Shown here: one piece after another, positions 1-8,741 of the stretch | Position numbering within the stretch: the stretch's first letter is position 1 | How the letters are laid out: each line of letters starts with the position of its first letter | Origin: Streptomyces sp. NBC_01353 | GTDB lineage: Bacteria; Actinomycetota; Actinomycetes; Streptomycetales; Streptomycetaceae | Assembly: GCF_036237275.1 (NCBI RefSeq) | Contig: NZ_CP108352.1 | Span: 1,178,001 to 1,242,000, forward strand | Direction: 5' to 3' | DNA length: 64,000 bases | Program-made: the position numbers and the translations under genes | The notes under the pieces: generated by a model | The model's input: only the letters and a program-made list of their open reading frames with translations | What the model was told of the DNA's origin: nothing | The model's database searches: none

Positions 1-852
1 GAGACGATCGTCGGCAAGGCCCTGGCCGGTGGCCGCCGGGACGGTGTGGTGCTCGCCACCAAGTTCCACGGCAGTCTCGGCGAGGACCCCAACGAGCGGG
101 GCAACTCGCGCCGCTGGATCATCCGGGAGGTCGAGAACAGCCTGCGGCGCCTGGGCACCGACTGGATCGACCTCTACCAGGTCCACCGGCCGGAGCCGGA
201 CACCGACTTCGACGAGACGCTCGGGGCCCTGACGGACCTCGTACGTCAGGGGAAGATCCGGTACATCGGGACGTCGACGTTCGAGCCGTCGGCGATCGTG
301 GAGGGCCAGTGGATCGCCGAGCGCCGGGGCCGGGAGCGGGTGGTCGCGGAGCAGCCTCCGTACTCGCTGCTCGCCCGGGGCATCGAGCGTGAGGTGCTGC
401 CGGTCGCCCAGCGGTACGGACTCGGTGTGCTGGCCTGGAGCCCGCTGGCGGGCGGCTGGCTGTCCGGCCGCTACCGCAAGGGGGCTGAGCAGCCCCGCTC
501 CAGCCGCGCGGACCGCCAGGCCGAACGGTTCGACATCGTGTCCCCGGAGAACGCCGCCAAGCTGGACGCGGCGGAGGCCCTCGCCCAGCTCGCGGAAGAG
601 GCAGGACTGACCCTGATCCAGCTCGCCCTCGCCTTCGTCATCGAGCACCCGGCGGTCACCTCGGCCATCATCGGCCCGCGCACGCTCGACCAGTTGGAGA
701 GCCAGCTCGGCGCGGACTCGGTCCGGCTGAGCCGGGACGTCCTCGACCGGATCGACAAGATCGTGCCTCCGGGCACCAACCTCTCCTCGCGCGACGCGGG
801 CCATGTCCCGCCGTCGCTCACGGAACCGGACCAGCGCCGCCGCGACCGCTGA
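1..852 (+). CDS. Aldo/keto reductase, 5'-truncated by the window edge
   Basis: The open frame runs from base 1 without a start, so the N-terminal part of the TIM barrel lies outside the window. Visible family marks are the strand-end lysine in VVLATKFHG, the active-site histidine in LYQVHRPEPD, and the C-terminal NADP-binding region around AIIGPRTLDQLESQL. AKRs of this type reduce aldehydes or ketones with NADPH in the cytoplasm; the substrate cannot be told. A strong hairpin follows the stop, so it probably ends its transcription unit. The family call is secure; the catalytic tyrosine cannot be checked here. Confidence 0.93.
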   Translation, partial: ETIVGKALAGGRRDGVVLATKFHGSLGEDPNERGNSRRWIIREVENSLRRLGTDWIDLYQVHRPEPDTDFDETLGALTDLVRQGKIRYIGTSTFEPSAIVEGQWIAERRGRERVVAEQPPYSLLARGIEREVLPVAQRYGLGVLAWSPLAGGWLSGRYRKGAEQPRSSRADRQAERFDIVSPENAAKLDAAEALAQLAEEAGLTLIQLALAFVIEHPAVTSAIIGPRTLDQLESQLGADSVRLSRDVLDRIDKIVPPGTNLSSRDAGHVPPSLTEPDQRRRDR

Positions 853-859
853 CGCCGGC

Positions 860-889
860 CGGACCGCGCCCCGCGGTGGGCGCGGTCCG
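860..889 (+). terminator. Intrinsic-type hairpin after the aldo/keto reductase gene
   Basis: A perfect 12-bp stem (CGGACCGCGCCC with GGGCGCGGTCCG) and a 6-nt loop start 8 bases after the stop codon. There is no U-tract, which is usual for Streptomyces terminators. Confidence 0.7.
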
Positions 890-1148
890 CATCGGCGCGC
901 GACCGGCAGTGGCCCTGGTCAGTGCCTGGTCATCGACCTCACCGCACTCTTGTAGGCCTGGACCTGGTGTTCACCATCCGTCCCGCTTCCGAGGACCGCA
1001 CGCACCGAGACTGTCCCGAACGGTGGACAGGGACGCTGCAGACTGCGCCGCACCACGGGAGCAACCCGATCTCACCCGTGGGCGCTCTTGGGCATCATGA
1101 GGGTGCACGGCGGCGACCTTCGGAACGGAAAGGGAAGGACGAGACTTC

Positions 1149-2066
1149 ATGGCGCGGAAACCGAGGAAGTCAGGAACGCAGCACCCGGTGCAGAGAATCG
1201 TCCTGCCCGTCGAGCGTGGAGCCACGCCGTCGGACGGCGGCTCGTCGGCCGCCCGGTCGCCCGCCACTCCCGCGTCGCCGGGCACCCGGCCCCGTACCGA
1301 CGTGCCGGCTCCTCAGAAGATCCGGCTCCCGCAGGAGAAATCGCTCCCACCGGGCAGGCCACTCCAGAAGCAGACGAACAGCGCCCGCCCCGAGAAGCCG
1401 CCACACCCACCCGTCCCCAAGGCACCGCCGAGCGTGCCCGTCCAGCGCACCTCCCTCCCGGGCTCGGCCATCGACCAGGCGCAGCACCTACGGAGCGTCA
1501 TGCAGGAGGGCAACCGGCAACTGCTACGGCGTGACATTTCGCGACTCTTCAGAAGCGGGCCCGCGCGGACCGCGAAAGTCATGAAGAATCTCCGGGCCCG
1601 GCAGGACCGCCGACTGCTCGTACGGACCGTCCACCAGGCCGCCGAAGACCTCGACCGGGCGCTTAAGGTCTACGACCATCTCCGCGTGCGCAGCCTGCAC
1701 CACTGTGCCGTCGCGGTACTCTTCGCCGCCGTGGAAGGGCGCCCCGCACACCTGCCGGTGATCCTCGAACAGCTGCGGCAGAAACAGCGGAGCAGGGATG
1801 CCGAGCTGCTCCGCTCCGCAACCGCTGTCCTTCCGGACGGTCACACGACTGCCTCGATGGACGAGGAGGTGGCCCGAGTCCTCCAGTACACCTCGTACAA
1901 AGTCGCAGCGGACAGGGCGTTGTCCCGCATCAAGCGGCAGAGGAAGGTGGAGCGGGCAGCGCCTGAGACAGCCGGGACGTCTCCCGTGGCCGGCACAAGA
2001 GACGGACGGCCGACGTGGCGGCGGCTCCTGCGATGGCTCGCGGCACTGTTCGGGCGCCAGGCCTAG
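1149..2066 (+). CDS. Protein of unknown function with Pro-rich N-terminus and basic amphipathic C-terminus
   Basis: I do not recognise this 305-residue protein. Residues 1-105 are low-complexity, rich in Pro, Arg and Ser and probably disordered. Residues 110-250 look mainly alpha-helical. The end is basic and hydrophobic (RRLLRWLAALFGRQA), a possible membrane-binding helix. The ATG follows a purine-rich stretch (GGAAAGGGAAGG) about 10 bases upstream. It converges with the VWA operon, with only 27 bases between stop codons, so the two may belong to one island; no functional link can be shown from sequence. Confidence 0.7.
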   Translation: MARKPRKSGTQHPVQRIVLPVERGATPSDGGSSAARSPATPASPGTRPRTDVPAPQKIRLPQEKSLPPGRPLQKQTNSARPEKPPHPPVPKAPPSVPVQRTSLPGSAIDQAQHLRSVMQEGNRQLLRRDISRLFRSGPARTAKVMKNLRARQDRRLLVRTVHQAAEDLDRALKVYDHLRVRSLHHCAVAVLFAAVEGRPAHLPVILEQLRQKQRSRDAELLRSATAVLPDGHTTASMDEEVARVLQYTSYKVAADRALSRIKRQRKVERAAPETAGTSPVAGTRDGRPTWRRLLRWLAALFGRQA

Positions 2067-2093
2067 CCGGGTCCGCCCGACCCGTGGCGGTGG

Positions 2094-4097
2094 TCACCAC
2101 CCCTGCTGCATGAGACGTACGTCCGCCGCGGCAGCCGACGCCGGGACGGCCGGGGCGGCCGGCTCGACGTGAGAGGGATCGGGCTCCCCCTGACCCGGCG
2201 GCGGGGAGACCAACAGGTCGAGGACTTCGCCCAGCACCGCCGACAGGTTGCTGAGCAGGCCCCCCTGCAGCCGCTGCCAGCCCTCGGCGTCCTCCTCGCC
2301 CACCGCGTACTTCCCGGTGTGCTTCAGAAGTACTTCGCCCACCTGACGGTTCTGCTCCTCCGTCCGCTTCTCGTACTCCGGGTTGTGGAGAAAGAAGTTG
2401 CGCAGTCCGTGCACTTCTCCCAACCGTCCGTCCCACAAAGGTTCCACCAGTGCGGGCAGGGGGAGTTTCGCCGCGTACTTGGGGTCCGACTTGGGGAAGC
2501 GGACGGACTTGTGGATGCGCTCGTGGAACACCTTGTAGGCGGCCGCCAGCCAAGCGGTGAAATCCATGTGGCTCGAGGCGATCCGGCGCAGCCGCTGCAG
2601 GTCGACCGGCGGCGCCGCGTCGAACAGCGCGTAACCGAGCCGGGGCACCGACGCCGCGCAGATCTCCGAGTAGAGCCCGAGGACGGTCTCCACCTGCGTC
2701 TCCCAGCGCTCCCGCCGGGACGGGTCGAGCACGGTGCGACGGGCCGCGACGACGACTGCGGCAGGGTCGATCTGCAGCGCGGGCAGCCGCCTCTGCGCCG
2801 GCGCACCGACGGACCTGACGACGCCGCTGCCCAGCTCCGCGAAGTACTCCTCCAGCACTTCCACCCCGCCGATGCGGTGCCGGTCGCCGCCGGCGACGTC
2901 GACCAGCTGCTGCAGCAGTTCGTGGTTGGGGACCAAGTGCTGGGGCGGCTGGAGCCGGACCTTCTGCTGCTTGCAGTAGGCCTCCCACCAGCGGCCGAAG
3001 AGCGTCTGATCGCTGATCCCCACCGCGTGGAGCCGGATACCGAGCTCCGTGTGGAGTTCCTCCATCGTCGACACCGGGTCTTCCGTACCCACGACCGACT
3101 CCCCGCTGCGGTCCTCGCTCATCGGCGCCCAGTGCGCACCGTCGCTCACGAGGACGATGAGCTTGTCGTTGTCGGGGACGCCGTGCCGGTAGAGCAGCTC
3201 ACCCGCTCGATGCAGGGCCTTTCCGATGTCGGTGGGCTGGTCACCGTGTTTGAGCAGGGTGACGGCACCCCGCAACTGCTCGAGACTCCGGTCGCCGGGA
3301 GCGGTCGTCACCTCGGCCATGCCGTCGCGCCCGGGGAAGAGCACCTGGGTGGTGAGGTCGAAGCGCACGAGGGCGAACCGCGTGACCAGACCGTCCACCT
3401 GAGCCCGCGCGTCGATCATCGTGCGCAGGGCCCTCTTGAGCGCTTCCATCCGGGTCACTCTGAGATCCCTACGGATGCGGAAGCCTTCACGTGCGTCGGG
3501 GATGTCGTTGGCCCCCATGGAGCCGCTGCAGTCCGCCAGCACCACGATGTCGACAGCGCTCCGCACACCCGGGGCGAACACGCTGATCCTCGTCTCCGCG
3601 CCGATGCTCAGCAATCCGTTCAGCGCCTGCCCGGACCGATCGCTGACGGAACGCACCCGGAAGGGGTGCCCGCCGACGTCGATCCACTCGTCCGCGTGTC
3701 CGTGACCGTCCCCGTACACGAAGACGTGGCCGAGCAGGAGCGTCGAGTTCTGTACGCGTCGGGTGGCTTCGTCCAGGGAGAGTTCGGCCGGTGACTCCAG
3801 CTCCACCGTCGCAGGCACCCGCGCTTCCACGGGCCTCAGGTGCCACGGCGCCTCCGCCAGCCCGTGCTCCAGGGCCAGCTGTTCGGGAACGACCAGCACG
3901 TCCTCGGGCAGCTCGAGTACGGGGACCAGCCGCACGGCCACGGACCGGTCGGAGCCGGCGCCACGCGGCAGCAGCACACCCGCGGTCTCCGCCGAGAGCC
4001 GACGACCGGACAGGGCCAGCCGGTTGCCTGCCACGAGCCCCTGCCCGGTCGCCGTGATCAGCCGCGTGTTGTCCGGCGTAAAACCGGGGAGACTCAT
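2094..4097 (-). CDS. VWA-domain protein with barrel-like N-terminus and RNxxxH (HEPN-like) C-terminal region
   Basis: This 667-residue protein is the last gene of a four-gene operon. Its ATG overlaps the previous stop (ATGA), which rules out a longer reading in this frame. Residues about 1-95 have the strand-rich pattern of a double-psi beta barrel such as the Cdc48 N-domain (inference). Residues about 180-390 form a von Willebrand A domain with the MIDAS motif DCSGS at 189-193 and a later VSDGAHW strand end. Residues about 400-640 are helical and contain RNFFLH at 566-571, matching the RNxxxH pattern of HEPN ribonucleases. The tail is Pro/Ala-rich. VWA is firm; barrel and HEPN are pattern-level. 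A metal-dependent adaptor carrying an RNase-like module is plausible but unproven. Confidence 0.82.
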   Translation of the reverse strand: MSLPGFTPDNTRLITATGQGLVAGNRLALSGRRLSAETAGVLLPRGAGSDRSVAVRLVPVLELPEDVLVVPEQLALEHGLAEAPWHLRPVEARVPATVELESPAELSLDEATRRVQNSTLLLGHVFVYGDGHGHADEWIDVGGHPFRVRSVSDRSGQALNGLLSIGAETRISVFAPGVRSAVDIVVLADCSGSMGANDIPDAREGFRIRRDLRVTRMEALKRALRTMIDARAQVDGLVTRFALVRFDLTTQVLFPGRDGMAEVTTAPGDRSLEQLRGAVTLLKHGDQPTDIGKALHRAGELLYRHGVPDNDKLIVLVSDGAHWAPMSEDRSGESVVGTEDPVSTMEELHTELGIRLHAVGISDQTLFGRWWEAYCKQQKVRLQPPQHLVPNHELLQQLVDVAGGDRHRIGGVEVLEEYFAELGSGVVRSVGAPAQRRLPALQIDPAAVVVAARRTVLDPSRRERWETQVETVLGLYSEICAASVPRLGYALFDAAPPVDLQRLRRIASSHMDFTAWLAAAYKVFHERIHKSVRFPKSDPKYAAKLPLPALVEPLWDGRLGEVHGLRNFFLHNPEYEKRTEEQNRQVGEVLLKHTGKYAVGEEDAEGWQRLQGGLLSNLSAVLGEVLDLLVSPPPGQGEPDPSHVEPAAPAVPASAAAADVRLMQQGW

Positions 4098-5392
4098 TCC
4101 CGCTCCAATTGGATGTTGATACCGAGCCGCGTCCGCAGATCCTTCACCACCGAACCGCCGGTGCCGATGAACCGGCTGCGCATCTCCTGGGGGACCCGTA
4201 CGAAGAGGATGTTGCTCTTGCGCCGGTAGTCGGAGAACGTGACGGCGTCCGCGAGCTCGTGCTTCCCGGACTGCTGCAGCAGCGTCCGCAACCGTGCGAA
4301 GTGCCCGCGTCCCTCTTCGTGGCTGTCGCGGAACCGCTGCACGTCCTCGCGCCGTGACGCCGCCTGTTCGTCGAGTAGGCCGAGAGCCGTCTGCACGAGG
4401 TTGCCGCTGTCCCGGGCGCCGCGGCGTCGCAAGTCGTCCTGGAGCCGTACGAACAGGGCGTCGACCGCCCCCATGTCGAGGACGCACTGACAGGTGTTGA
4501 TGAAGATGTGCCGGACGATGCCGATCCGCGGCAGGAAGGCCCGGCGTCCGCCGTGCCGGCTACCACGGCGGGCCTGGGAACGTGCCACGGTACCCGCCAC
4601 GACGAGGGCGACCAGGGCCTCGGGTGCGGAACCGCGCAAGTCGCCGTCGTGCCGGCTGCACAGCGCGAGCCCCTTGCTCCGCGATCCGTAGATCTGCCAC
4701 CGCATGACGTGCTCGCCACAGACGCGGCGGCCGCAGGCGCGCGCGTCGTCCAGGGTGCGGTGCTCGCAACGGATGTGCCCCGTGGCCGGGCAACCGGGCC
4801 GCTCACAGGCGGGGAAGCGGTCGGCGTGGCAGTCCACGCAGTAGGCCAGGGAGGCATCGCCGGGGTGCGACACGAGGTGGTCGTCGCACCACGCCCGCCC
4901 CGAACGGCAGCGCGTGCCCCCGCACCAACTGCGGGCCGACCGGCCGCATCGGCAGGTGGGTACGTGCCGGGCGCAGGAGGCCCGGAGACTGCCTTCCAGG
5001 AAGACCGCGTGAGCGTCGCAGACCCGGCCGGGCCTCTCCTTGGTGCCGCAGCCGGTGCAGGAGAACGGGGCATAGGTGGTCACCCCGGAGGCCCGGCACG
5101 TGTCGCAGGGGTACCTGACCCGCGGCGGCTCCAGAACTCCACGTACGGCGAAGGGGGTCGCCGCGCTGAAGGGCACGGGCGCCGTGGCCGGGCTGAGGAA
5201 CCAGACCCCGACCTCTCCCTCCTCGCCGAAGTCGAGCCGCACCCGCGGCCCCGAACGGGGGTCGACCGTCACCAGGACGGGCTCCAGCCGTTCCCACAGT
5301 TCCACGTAGCCGTCGGGCGATCCGGGCACCTTCCGGTGGGCCCGCAGATCCAGCATGACGGGCACGGCGGCCGCGACATGTGCCGTGGTCAT
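4094..5392 (-). CDS. Cys/His-rich zinc-type protein with C-terminal KH-like domain
   Basis: This 432-residue protein starts at an ATG sharing one base with the upstream stop (TGATG). Residues 96-245 hold 19 cysteines and several histidines in CxxC, CxxxxC and CxxH groupings, such as CDTC, CTGC, CRCG and CVDC, suggesting several zinc sites. The last 38 residues have the KH order strand-GxxG-helix, with IGTGGSVVKDLRTRLG placing GxxG at 410-413, so nucleic-acid binding is likely. I know no characterised protein with this combination. In context it is the probable RNA- or DNA-binding partner of the VWA protein, to which it is translationally coupled. It has no signal peptide or membrane segment. 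Confidence 0.8.
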   Translation of the reverse strand: MTTAHVAAAVPVMLDLRAHRKVPGSPDGYVELWERLEPVLVTVDPRSGPRVRLDFGEEGEVGVWFLSPATAPVPFSAATPFAVRGVLEPPRVRYPCDTCRASGVTTYAPFSCTGCGTKERPGRVCDAHAVFLEGSLRASCARHVPTCRCGRSARSWCGGTRCRSGRAWCDDHLVSHPGDASLAYCVDCHADRFPACERPGCPATGHIRCEHRTLDDARACGRRVCGEHVMRWQIYGSRSKGLALCSRHDGDLRGSAPEALVALVVAGTVARSQARRGSRHGGRRAFLPRIGIVRHIFINTCQCVLDMGAVDALFVRLQDDLRRRGARDSGNLVQTALGLLDEQAASRREDVQRFRDSHEEGRGHFARLRTLLQQSGKHELADAVTFSDYRRKSNILFVRVPQEMRSRFIGTGGSVVKDLRTRLGINIQLERE

Positions 5393-7278
5393 CAGGTGGC
5401 CTCCTCGGCGGCGTCGGTCCCGTTGGCCCCCGCCGGTGCGACCAGCAGGAGCTCCACCGTGCCGCGGCGTTCCTTTGCCTTTCCGGTGTACGTCGTGTCG
5501 GTGAGCAGGACGGATCTGACGCCGCCAGGCGGCCGACCGAGCGCGCGAAGTCCCGCCCGTACCCGCGGACGGTCGGCTTCGGGCACGTCCCAGTGCAGGA
5601 GCGCGAGTCCCGACTCGCCGGCGCTGCTCAGCGCGCGACCGGCCGCGGGTTCGTCCCACGACGACAACGGGCTGTCGCAGCCGACCTGCTGGGCGCGCCG
5701 CGGGCGCAGCGCACGACGCAGGGCCTTCGCCTCCTCGCGGTCCCGCTGCCGCAAGGGCCGGGTGAGATCGGGAACGGTGGCCGAGCGACAGTACGCGCGC
5801 AGCGCCTCGACGATCTCGTCGGGCGTCCGGTCGGCACCCGCCACCACGTCGAGAAGCCGCTCGGCGGACAGACCGGCGTGCGGCCCGCCGCGTTTGTCCG
5901 AACGAGGGGCCGGGCGGCCGGCCGCTGCGTCCGTCCGGCGCTGTCCCGACGTTCCGGTGGTCTCCTGACGGTCCGGCACGGGTCGTGCGGGGGCCAGCTG
6001 CTCGGCGAGCCAGACGCGGGCGGCCGAGGTGCTGCCTGCCGCACGGTCCAGGTTGGCGGCGCTGACATGGTCCTTGATCAGCCACTCGGTCGACCTCAGC
6101 CCCTGCGCCAGCCGGTCGGCCGCCAGCAGGCCGGTGTCCTGCTCGTGCCACCGGGCGAGAAGGTCGTTCTCGTTGCGCACGAAGCCGTCGGAGGACCCGT
6201 CGGCGGTGAGCTCCAGGCCCAGGAAGATCTGGGAGAGCTCGTCGGGGTGGGTGTCGAGCTGCCGGAAGTACGGCAGGAGTTCGGCGAGCATCGCCGACGC
6301 CGCCTGCCGCGCCGTGACCATTGCCGTCGTGGACGTCCGAGCACCGTTCGGCTTCGCCGGTCCACCAGCCGACGACCGCTGCTCGACGTCGAACTGTGCG
6401 GCCAGCCCGTGGGCGATCGCCCGTGAGCGATTGCGCTCCAGCACGGGCTGCGGGACGGAGCGCACCCGCTGGCCCGTTCGTTCCAGGTCCCGGACCCGCA
6501 TCGCGATCGCCTGCGCGACGAGTGCGTGCGCCATGGCCGAGGAGATCGACATCTGGGCGTCGAAGAGGCGGAGGGCCACGTCGCCCTCCGCCGCGAGGCT
6601 CGCCTCACCCAACGGGTTGACGTCCATCGCCTCGAGTCGGGCCAGCCGCTCGTTGCGCCGCAGCCCGGACCGTACACGGTCGAGGTGCTGAGGGGAGAAG
6701 GAGGCGATGTAGCGCGTCGCGACCTGGTCGGTGGCCCGGGAGAGGCGTGCGGAACCCTGGGGCGAGGCACCAGCGGGACCATGGAGTTGGCGTGCGGTCA
6801 GGGAGATCAAGGACGGCGAGTACTCACGGACCAGGTTGCAGAGCAGTTCGCGCTGTACGTCACTCACCACTTCGAGGGAGTGCAGGTCCGCGCACAGCCC
6901 GCCCGCCGGATCGTCACCCCCTCCGGGGAGCCAGCCGCTCGGCATCAGGAGACCGCCGGCCTTCTGCGTCTCGCCGGCAACGACGGCGACGGCCTCGGCC
7001 AACGCCCCGGCCACGGCCCTCCGCATGGCCTGGTCGTGCAACACGACCTGTCCCGTGTCGATCCACACGGCGGCAGAGGCCCGGGGGATGCCACGCAGGG
7101 TCAAGGGCACACCGGTGGGCAGGACGGGTAACCGGGGCGGCTTGGTCAGCAGCCGCGCCGTGATCGCCGCCCGGGTCTCCAGGCCGTACCGGTCCCGGTC
7201 TCGGGACCGGCCGATCACCGTGTACCCCTTGGCCAACCGCTGCCTGAGCGGTCCCGAACGGTAGAGCGTGACAAGCAA
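5392..7278 (-). CDS. Large protein of unknown function, possible GCS2/amidoligase-like segment
   Basis: This 628-residue protein is the second gene of the operon, 6 bases after the membrane-protein gene and overlapping the next by one base. I cannot assign a family with confidence. An early GLETRAA and a middle stretch around HSLEVVSDVQRELL followed by SPSLISLTARQ recall the spacing of glutamate-cysteine ligase type 2 and Pup-ligase folds, but the usual metal-binding Glu/His set is not clearly present. The second half is helical and charged, with a disordered Arg/Gly/Pro segment near residues 440-470, then an alpha/beta C-terminal domain. There is no membrane segment. A catalytic or scaffolding role in the operon is inference. 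Confidence 0.65.
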   Translation of the reverse strand: MLVTLYRSGPLRQRLAKGYTVIGRSRDRDRYGLETRAAITARLLTKPPRLPVLPTGVPLTLRGIPRASAAVWIDTGQVVLHDQAMRRAVAGALAEAVAVVAGETQKAGGLLMPSGWLPGGGDDPAGGLCADLHSLEVVSDVQRELLCNLVREYSPSLISLTARQLHGPAGASPQGSARLSRATDQVATRYIASFSPQHLDRVRSGLRRNERLARLEAMDVNPLGEASLAAEGDVALRLFDAQMSISSAMAHALVAQAIAMRVRDLERTGQRVRSVPQPVLERNRSRAIAHGLAAQFDVEQRSSAGGPAKPNGARTSTTAMVTARQAASAMLAELLPYFRQLDTHPDELSQIFLGLELTADGSSDGFVRNENDLLARWHEQDTGLLAADRLAQGLRSTEWLIKDHVSAANLDRAAGSTSAARVWLAEQLAPARPVPDRQETTGTSGQRRTDAAAGRPAPRSDKRGGPHAGLSAERLLDVVAGADRTPDEIVEALRAYCRSATVPDLTRPLRQRDREEAKALRRALRPRRAQQVGCDSPLSSWDEPAAGRALSSAGESGLALLHWDVPEADRPRVRAGLRALGRPPGGVRSVLLTDTTYTGKAKERRGTVELLLVAPAGANGTDAAEEAT

Positions 7279-7284
7279 GAGAAA

Positions 7285-8535
7285 TCAGTCCTCCGGCCTT
7301 CGAAGTTCGGCGGACGCGAGCCCGCGCACGGCGGGGATCGCGCTGAAGAGCACGACCGTCATCACAAGCGCCGCGAGCGTGCTGAACAGCAGCGTCTTCG
7401 GCCCGGGCTCTCCCCACAGCGCCCCGGCCGCATAGGCGACGGCGAACGGCAGCCCGATGGTGGACAGCAGCCCGACGGCGAGCCCGCTGCGCCGGGCACG
7501 GGCGGTCTCCACATAGCGGGCGGCATCGGCGAGCGCCGTCCCAGCCTGTGCGAGGAGACCGGGGAGCCGGTGCTGCTCCTGGAAGCGCTCGAGGAGCGTG
7601 TTGGCGTTGCCGTGCACGGTGATGTGGGAGGACCACAACGCCCGCCGCAGTTCGATCTGCTTACGCTCCAGGTCGAGCAGACGACGGGCCTCCCCCGGCC
7701 GCGCGGGCAGCCGGGCCAGGGCATTGGCAAGGAAGTTGACGCCCAGCACCTGCCACCGCCCGAGGAGGAACCCATCGAGGTAGATGGTGTGGACGAGCGA
7801 CGCGGCCATGGGGTGGAAGCCGGCGTCGTCGCCTGAGTCCGGTGAGGTGCCGACGAAGGCCGCGCCGTCCCGTAACACCAGCGCCTGCCAGTCCGCGGAG
7901 AGGCGAACCCTCCCGGCGAACAGCCCGTCGTCCTCCGGATCAGGCGGGAAACGGTCGATCGGCGTGGCGGACGCCGACAACCACAGCCATTGGTCGCGGG
8001 CGCCCCACCCCGCGTAGGCCGGCGGCATCACCTCGGGCAGGGCGCCGTCGTCGAACGTGACGTGCGACAGGACCCATGCCTTGCGCTCGGATTCGAGGGG
8101 CCGGACCCCGGCGGGCAGCAGTCGCGCGTACTCCGCGCGCATCGCTTTCAGGTCGCGCAGTCGCGGGAGGTCGTTCAGCGGATCGCCGGACAGCCGTACG
8201 TGGAGGACGACGACAGCCCGCCGGGGCGCGTCCGAGGCCAGGACCGGGGGCAGGCGCAGCATCTCCATCGCTTCCACCACCGGTGCGGCGGGCATCCCGC
8301 CGGAAGCAAGGGGGAAAGGGGGAACGGAACGGTGCCAGCGGGAAGGATGACCGATCGCCCCGTAGAGGGATTCTCCGACGCGCGCCTCGAAGTACGTCAT
8401 CCGCCGTTCCCGGTCAGCCACTCCGGCCGCCAAGCTCACCGGCAGGGGGCCCTCTGCCCAGTCAGGCGCCGGTGGTCCGTCCGCAAACGTCTCGACATCG
8501 AAAACGACACACGCCGACCCCCGTTGTACGGACAT
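7285..8535 (-). CDS. CorA-like membrane protein with two C-terminal TM helices, first gene of the VWA operon
   Basis: This 416-residue protein begins at an ATG preceded by GGTGGGGGG; an upstream in-frame start has no such site. Residues 1-240 look alpha/beta and cytosolic. Residues 245-350 are long charged helices, and two transmembrane helices lie at about 352-374 and 382-402. A cytosolic domain, a long stalk helix and two C-terminal TM segments is the CorA/ZntB order, but the diagnostic GMN motif of true magnesium channels is missing. It could anchor or effect the operon's response at the membrane, like the CorA-like proteins of some type III CRISPR loci. Membrane topology is solid; the family is tentative. 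Confidence 0.72.
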   Translation of the reverse strand: MSVQRGSACVVFDVETFADGPPAPDWAEGPLPVSLAAGVADRERRMTYFEARVGESLYGAIGHPSRWHRSVPPFPLASGGMPAAPVVEAMEMLRLPPVLASDAPRRAVVVLHVRLSGDPLNDLPRLRDLKAMRAEYARLLPAGVRPLESERKAWVLSHVTFDDGALPEVMPPAYAGWGARDQWLWLSASATPIDRFPPDPEDDGLFAGRVRLSADWQALVLRDGAAFVGTSPDSGDDAGFHPMAASLVHTIYLDGFLLGRWQVLGVNFLANALARLPARPGEARRLLDLERKQIELRRALWSSHITVHGNANTLLERFQEQHRLPGLLAQAGTALADAARYVETARARRSGLAVGLLSTIGLPFAVAYAAGALWGEPGPKTLLFSTLAALVMTVVLFSAIPAVRGLASAELRRPED

Positions 8536-8741
8536 GTACCCCCCACCGTTGGTTCCGGCTCCCGTGACGCATGCTACTGCCGTTCCTGACATCTGTTATG
8601 CGGATCGGATCGGAGCCGGTCAGTCCGATTCGTTACGTCAACGGCGCCGCCGATCGCCCGGGTTGGGCCCCTCGACCAACCAGCGACGATCCCTCGGGCA
8701 GGACCTGGGCACGGGCGGAGCGTCCACCCACGCCCCGCCCT

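Noticed and set aside
2067-2093. Terminator between the convergent genes
   Set aside because: Only a weak 5-bp stem (GGTGG/CCACC) just inside the VWA gene end is present; not convincing.
4508-5968. Plus-strand frame of 486 codons
   Set aside because: It overlaps the zinc/KH and 628-residue genes antisense; those have consistent start/stop coupling.
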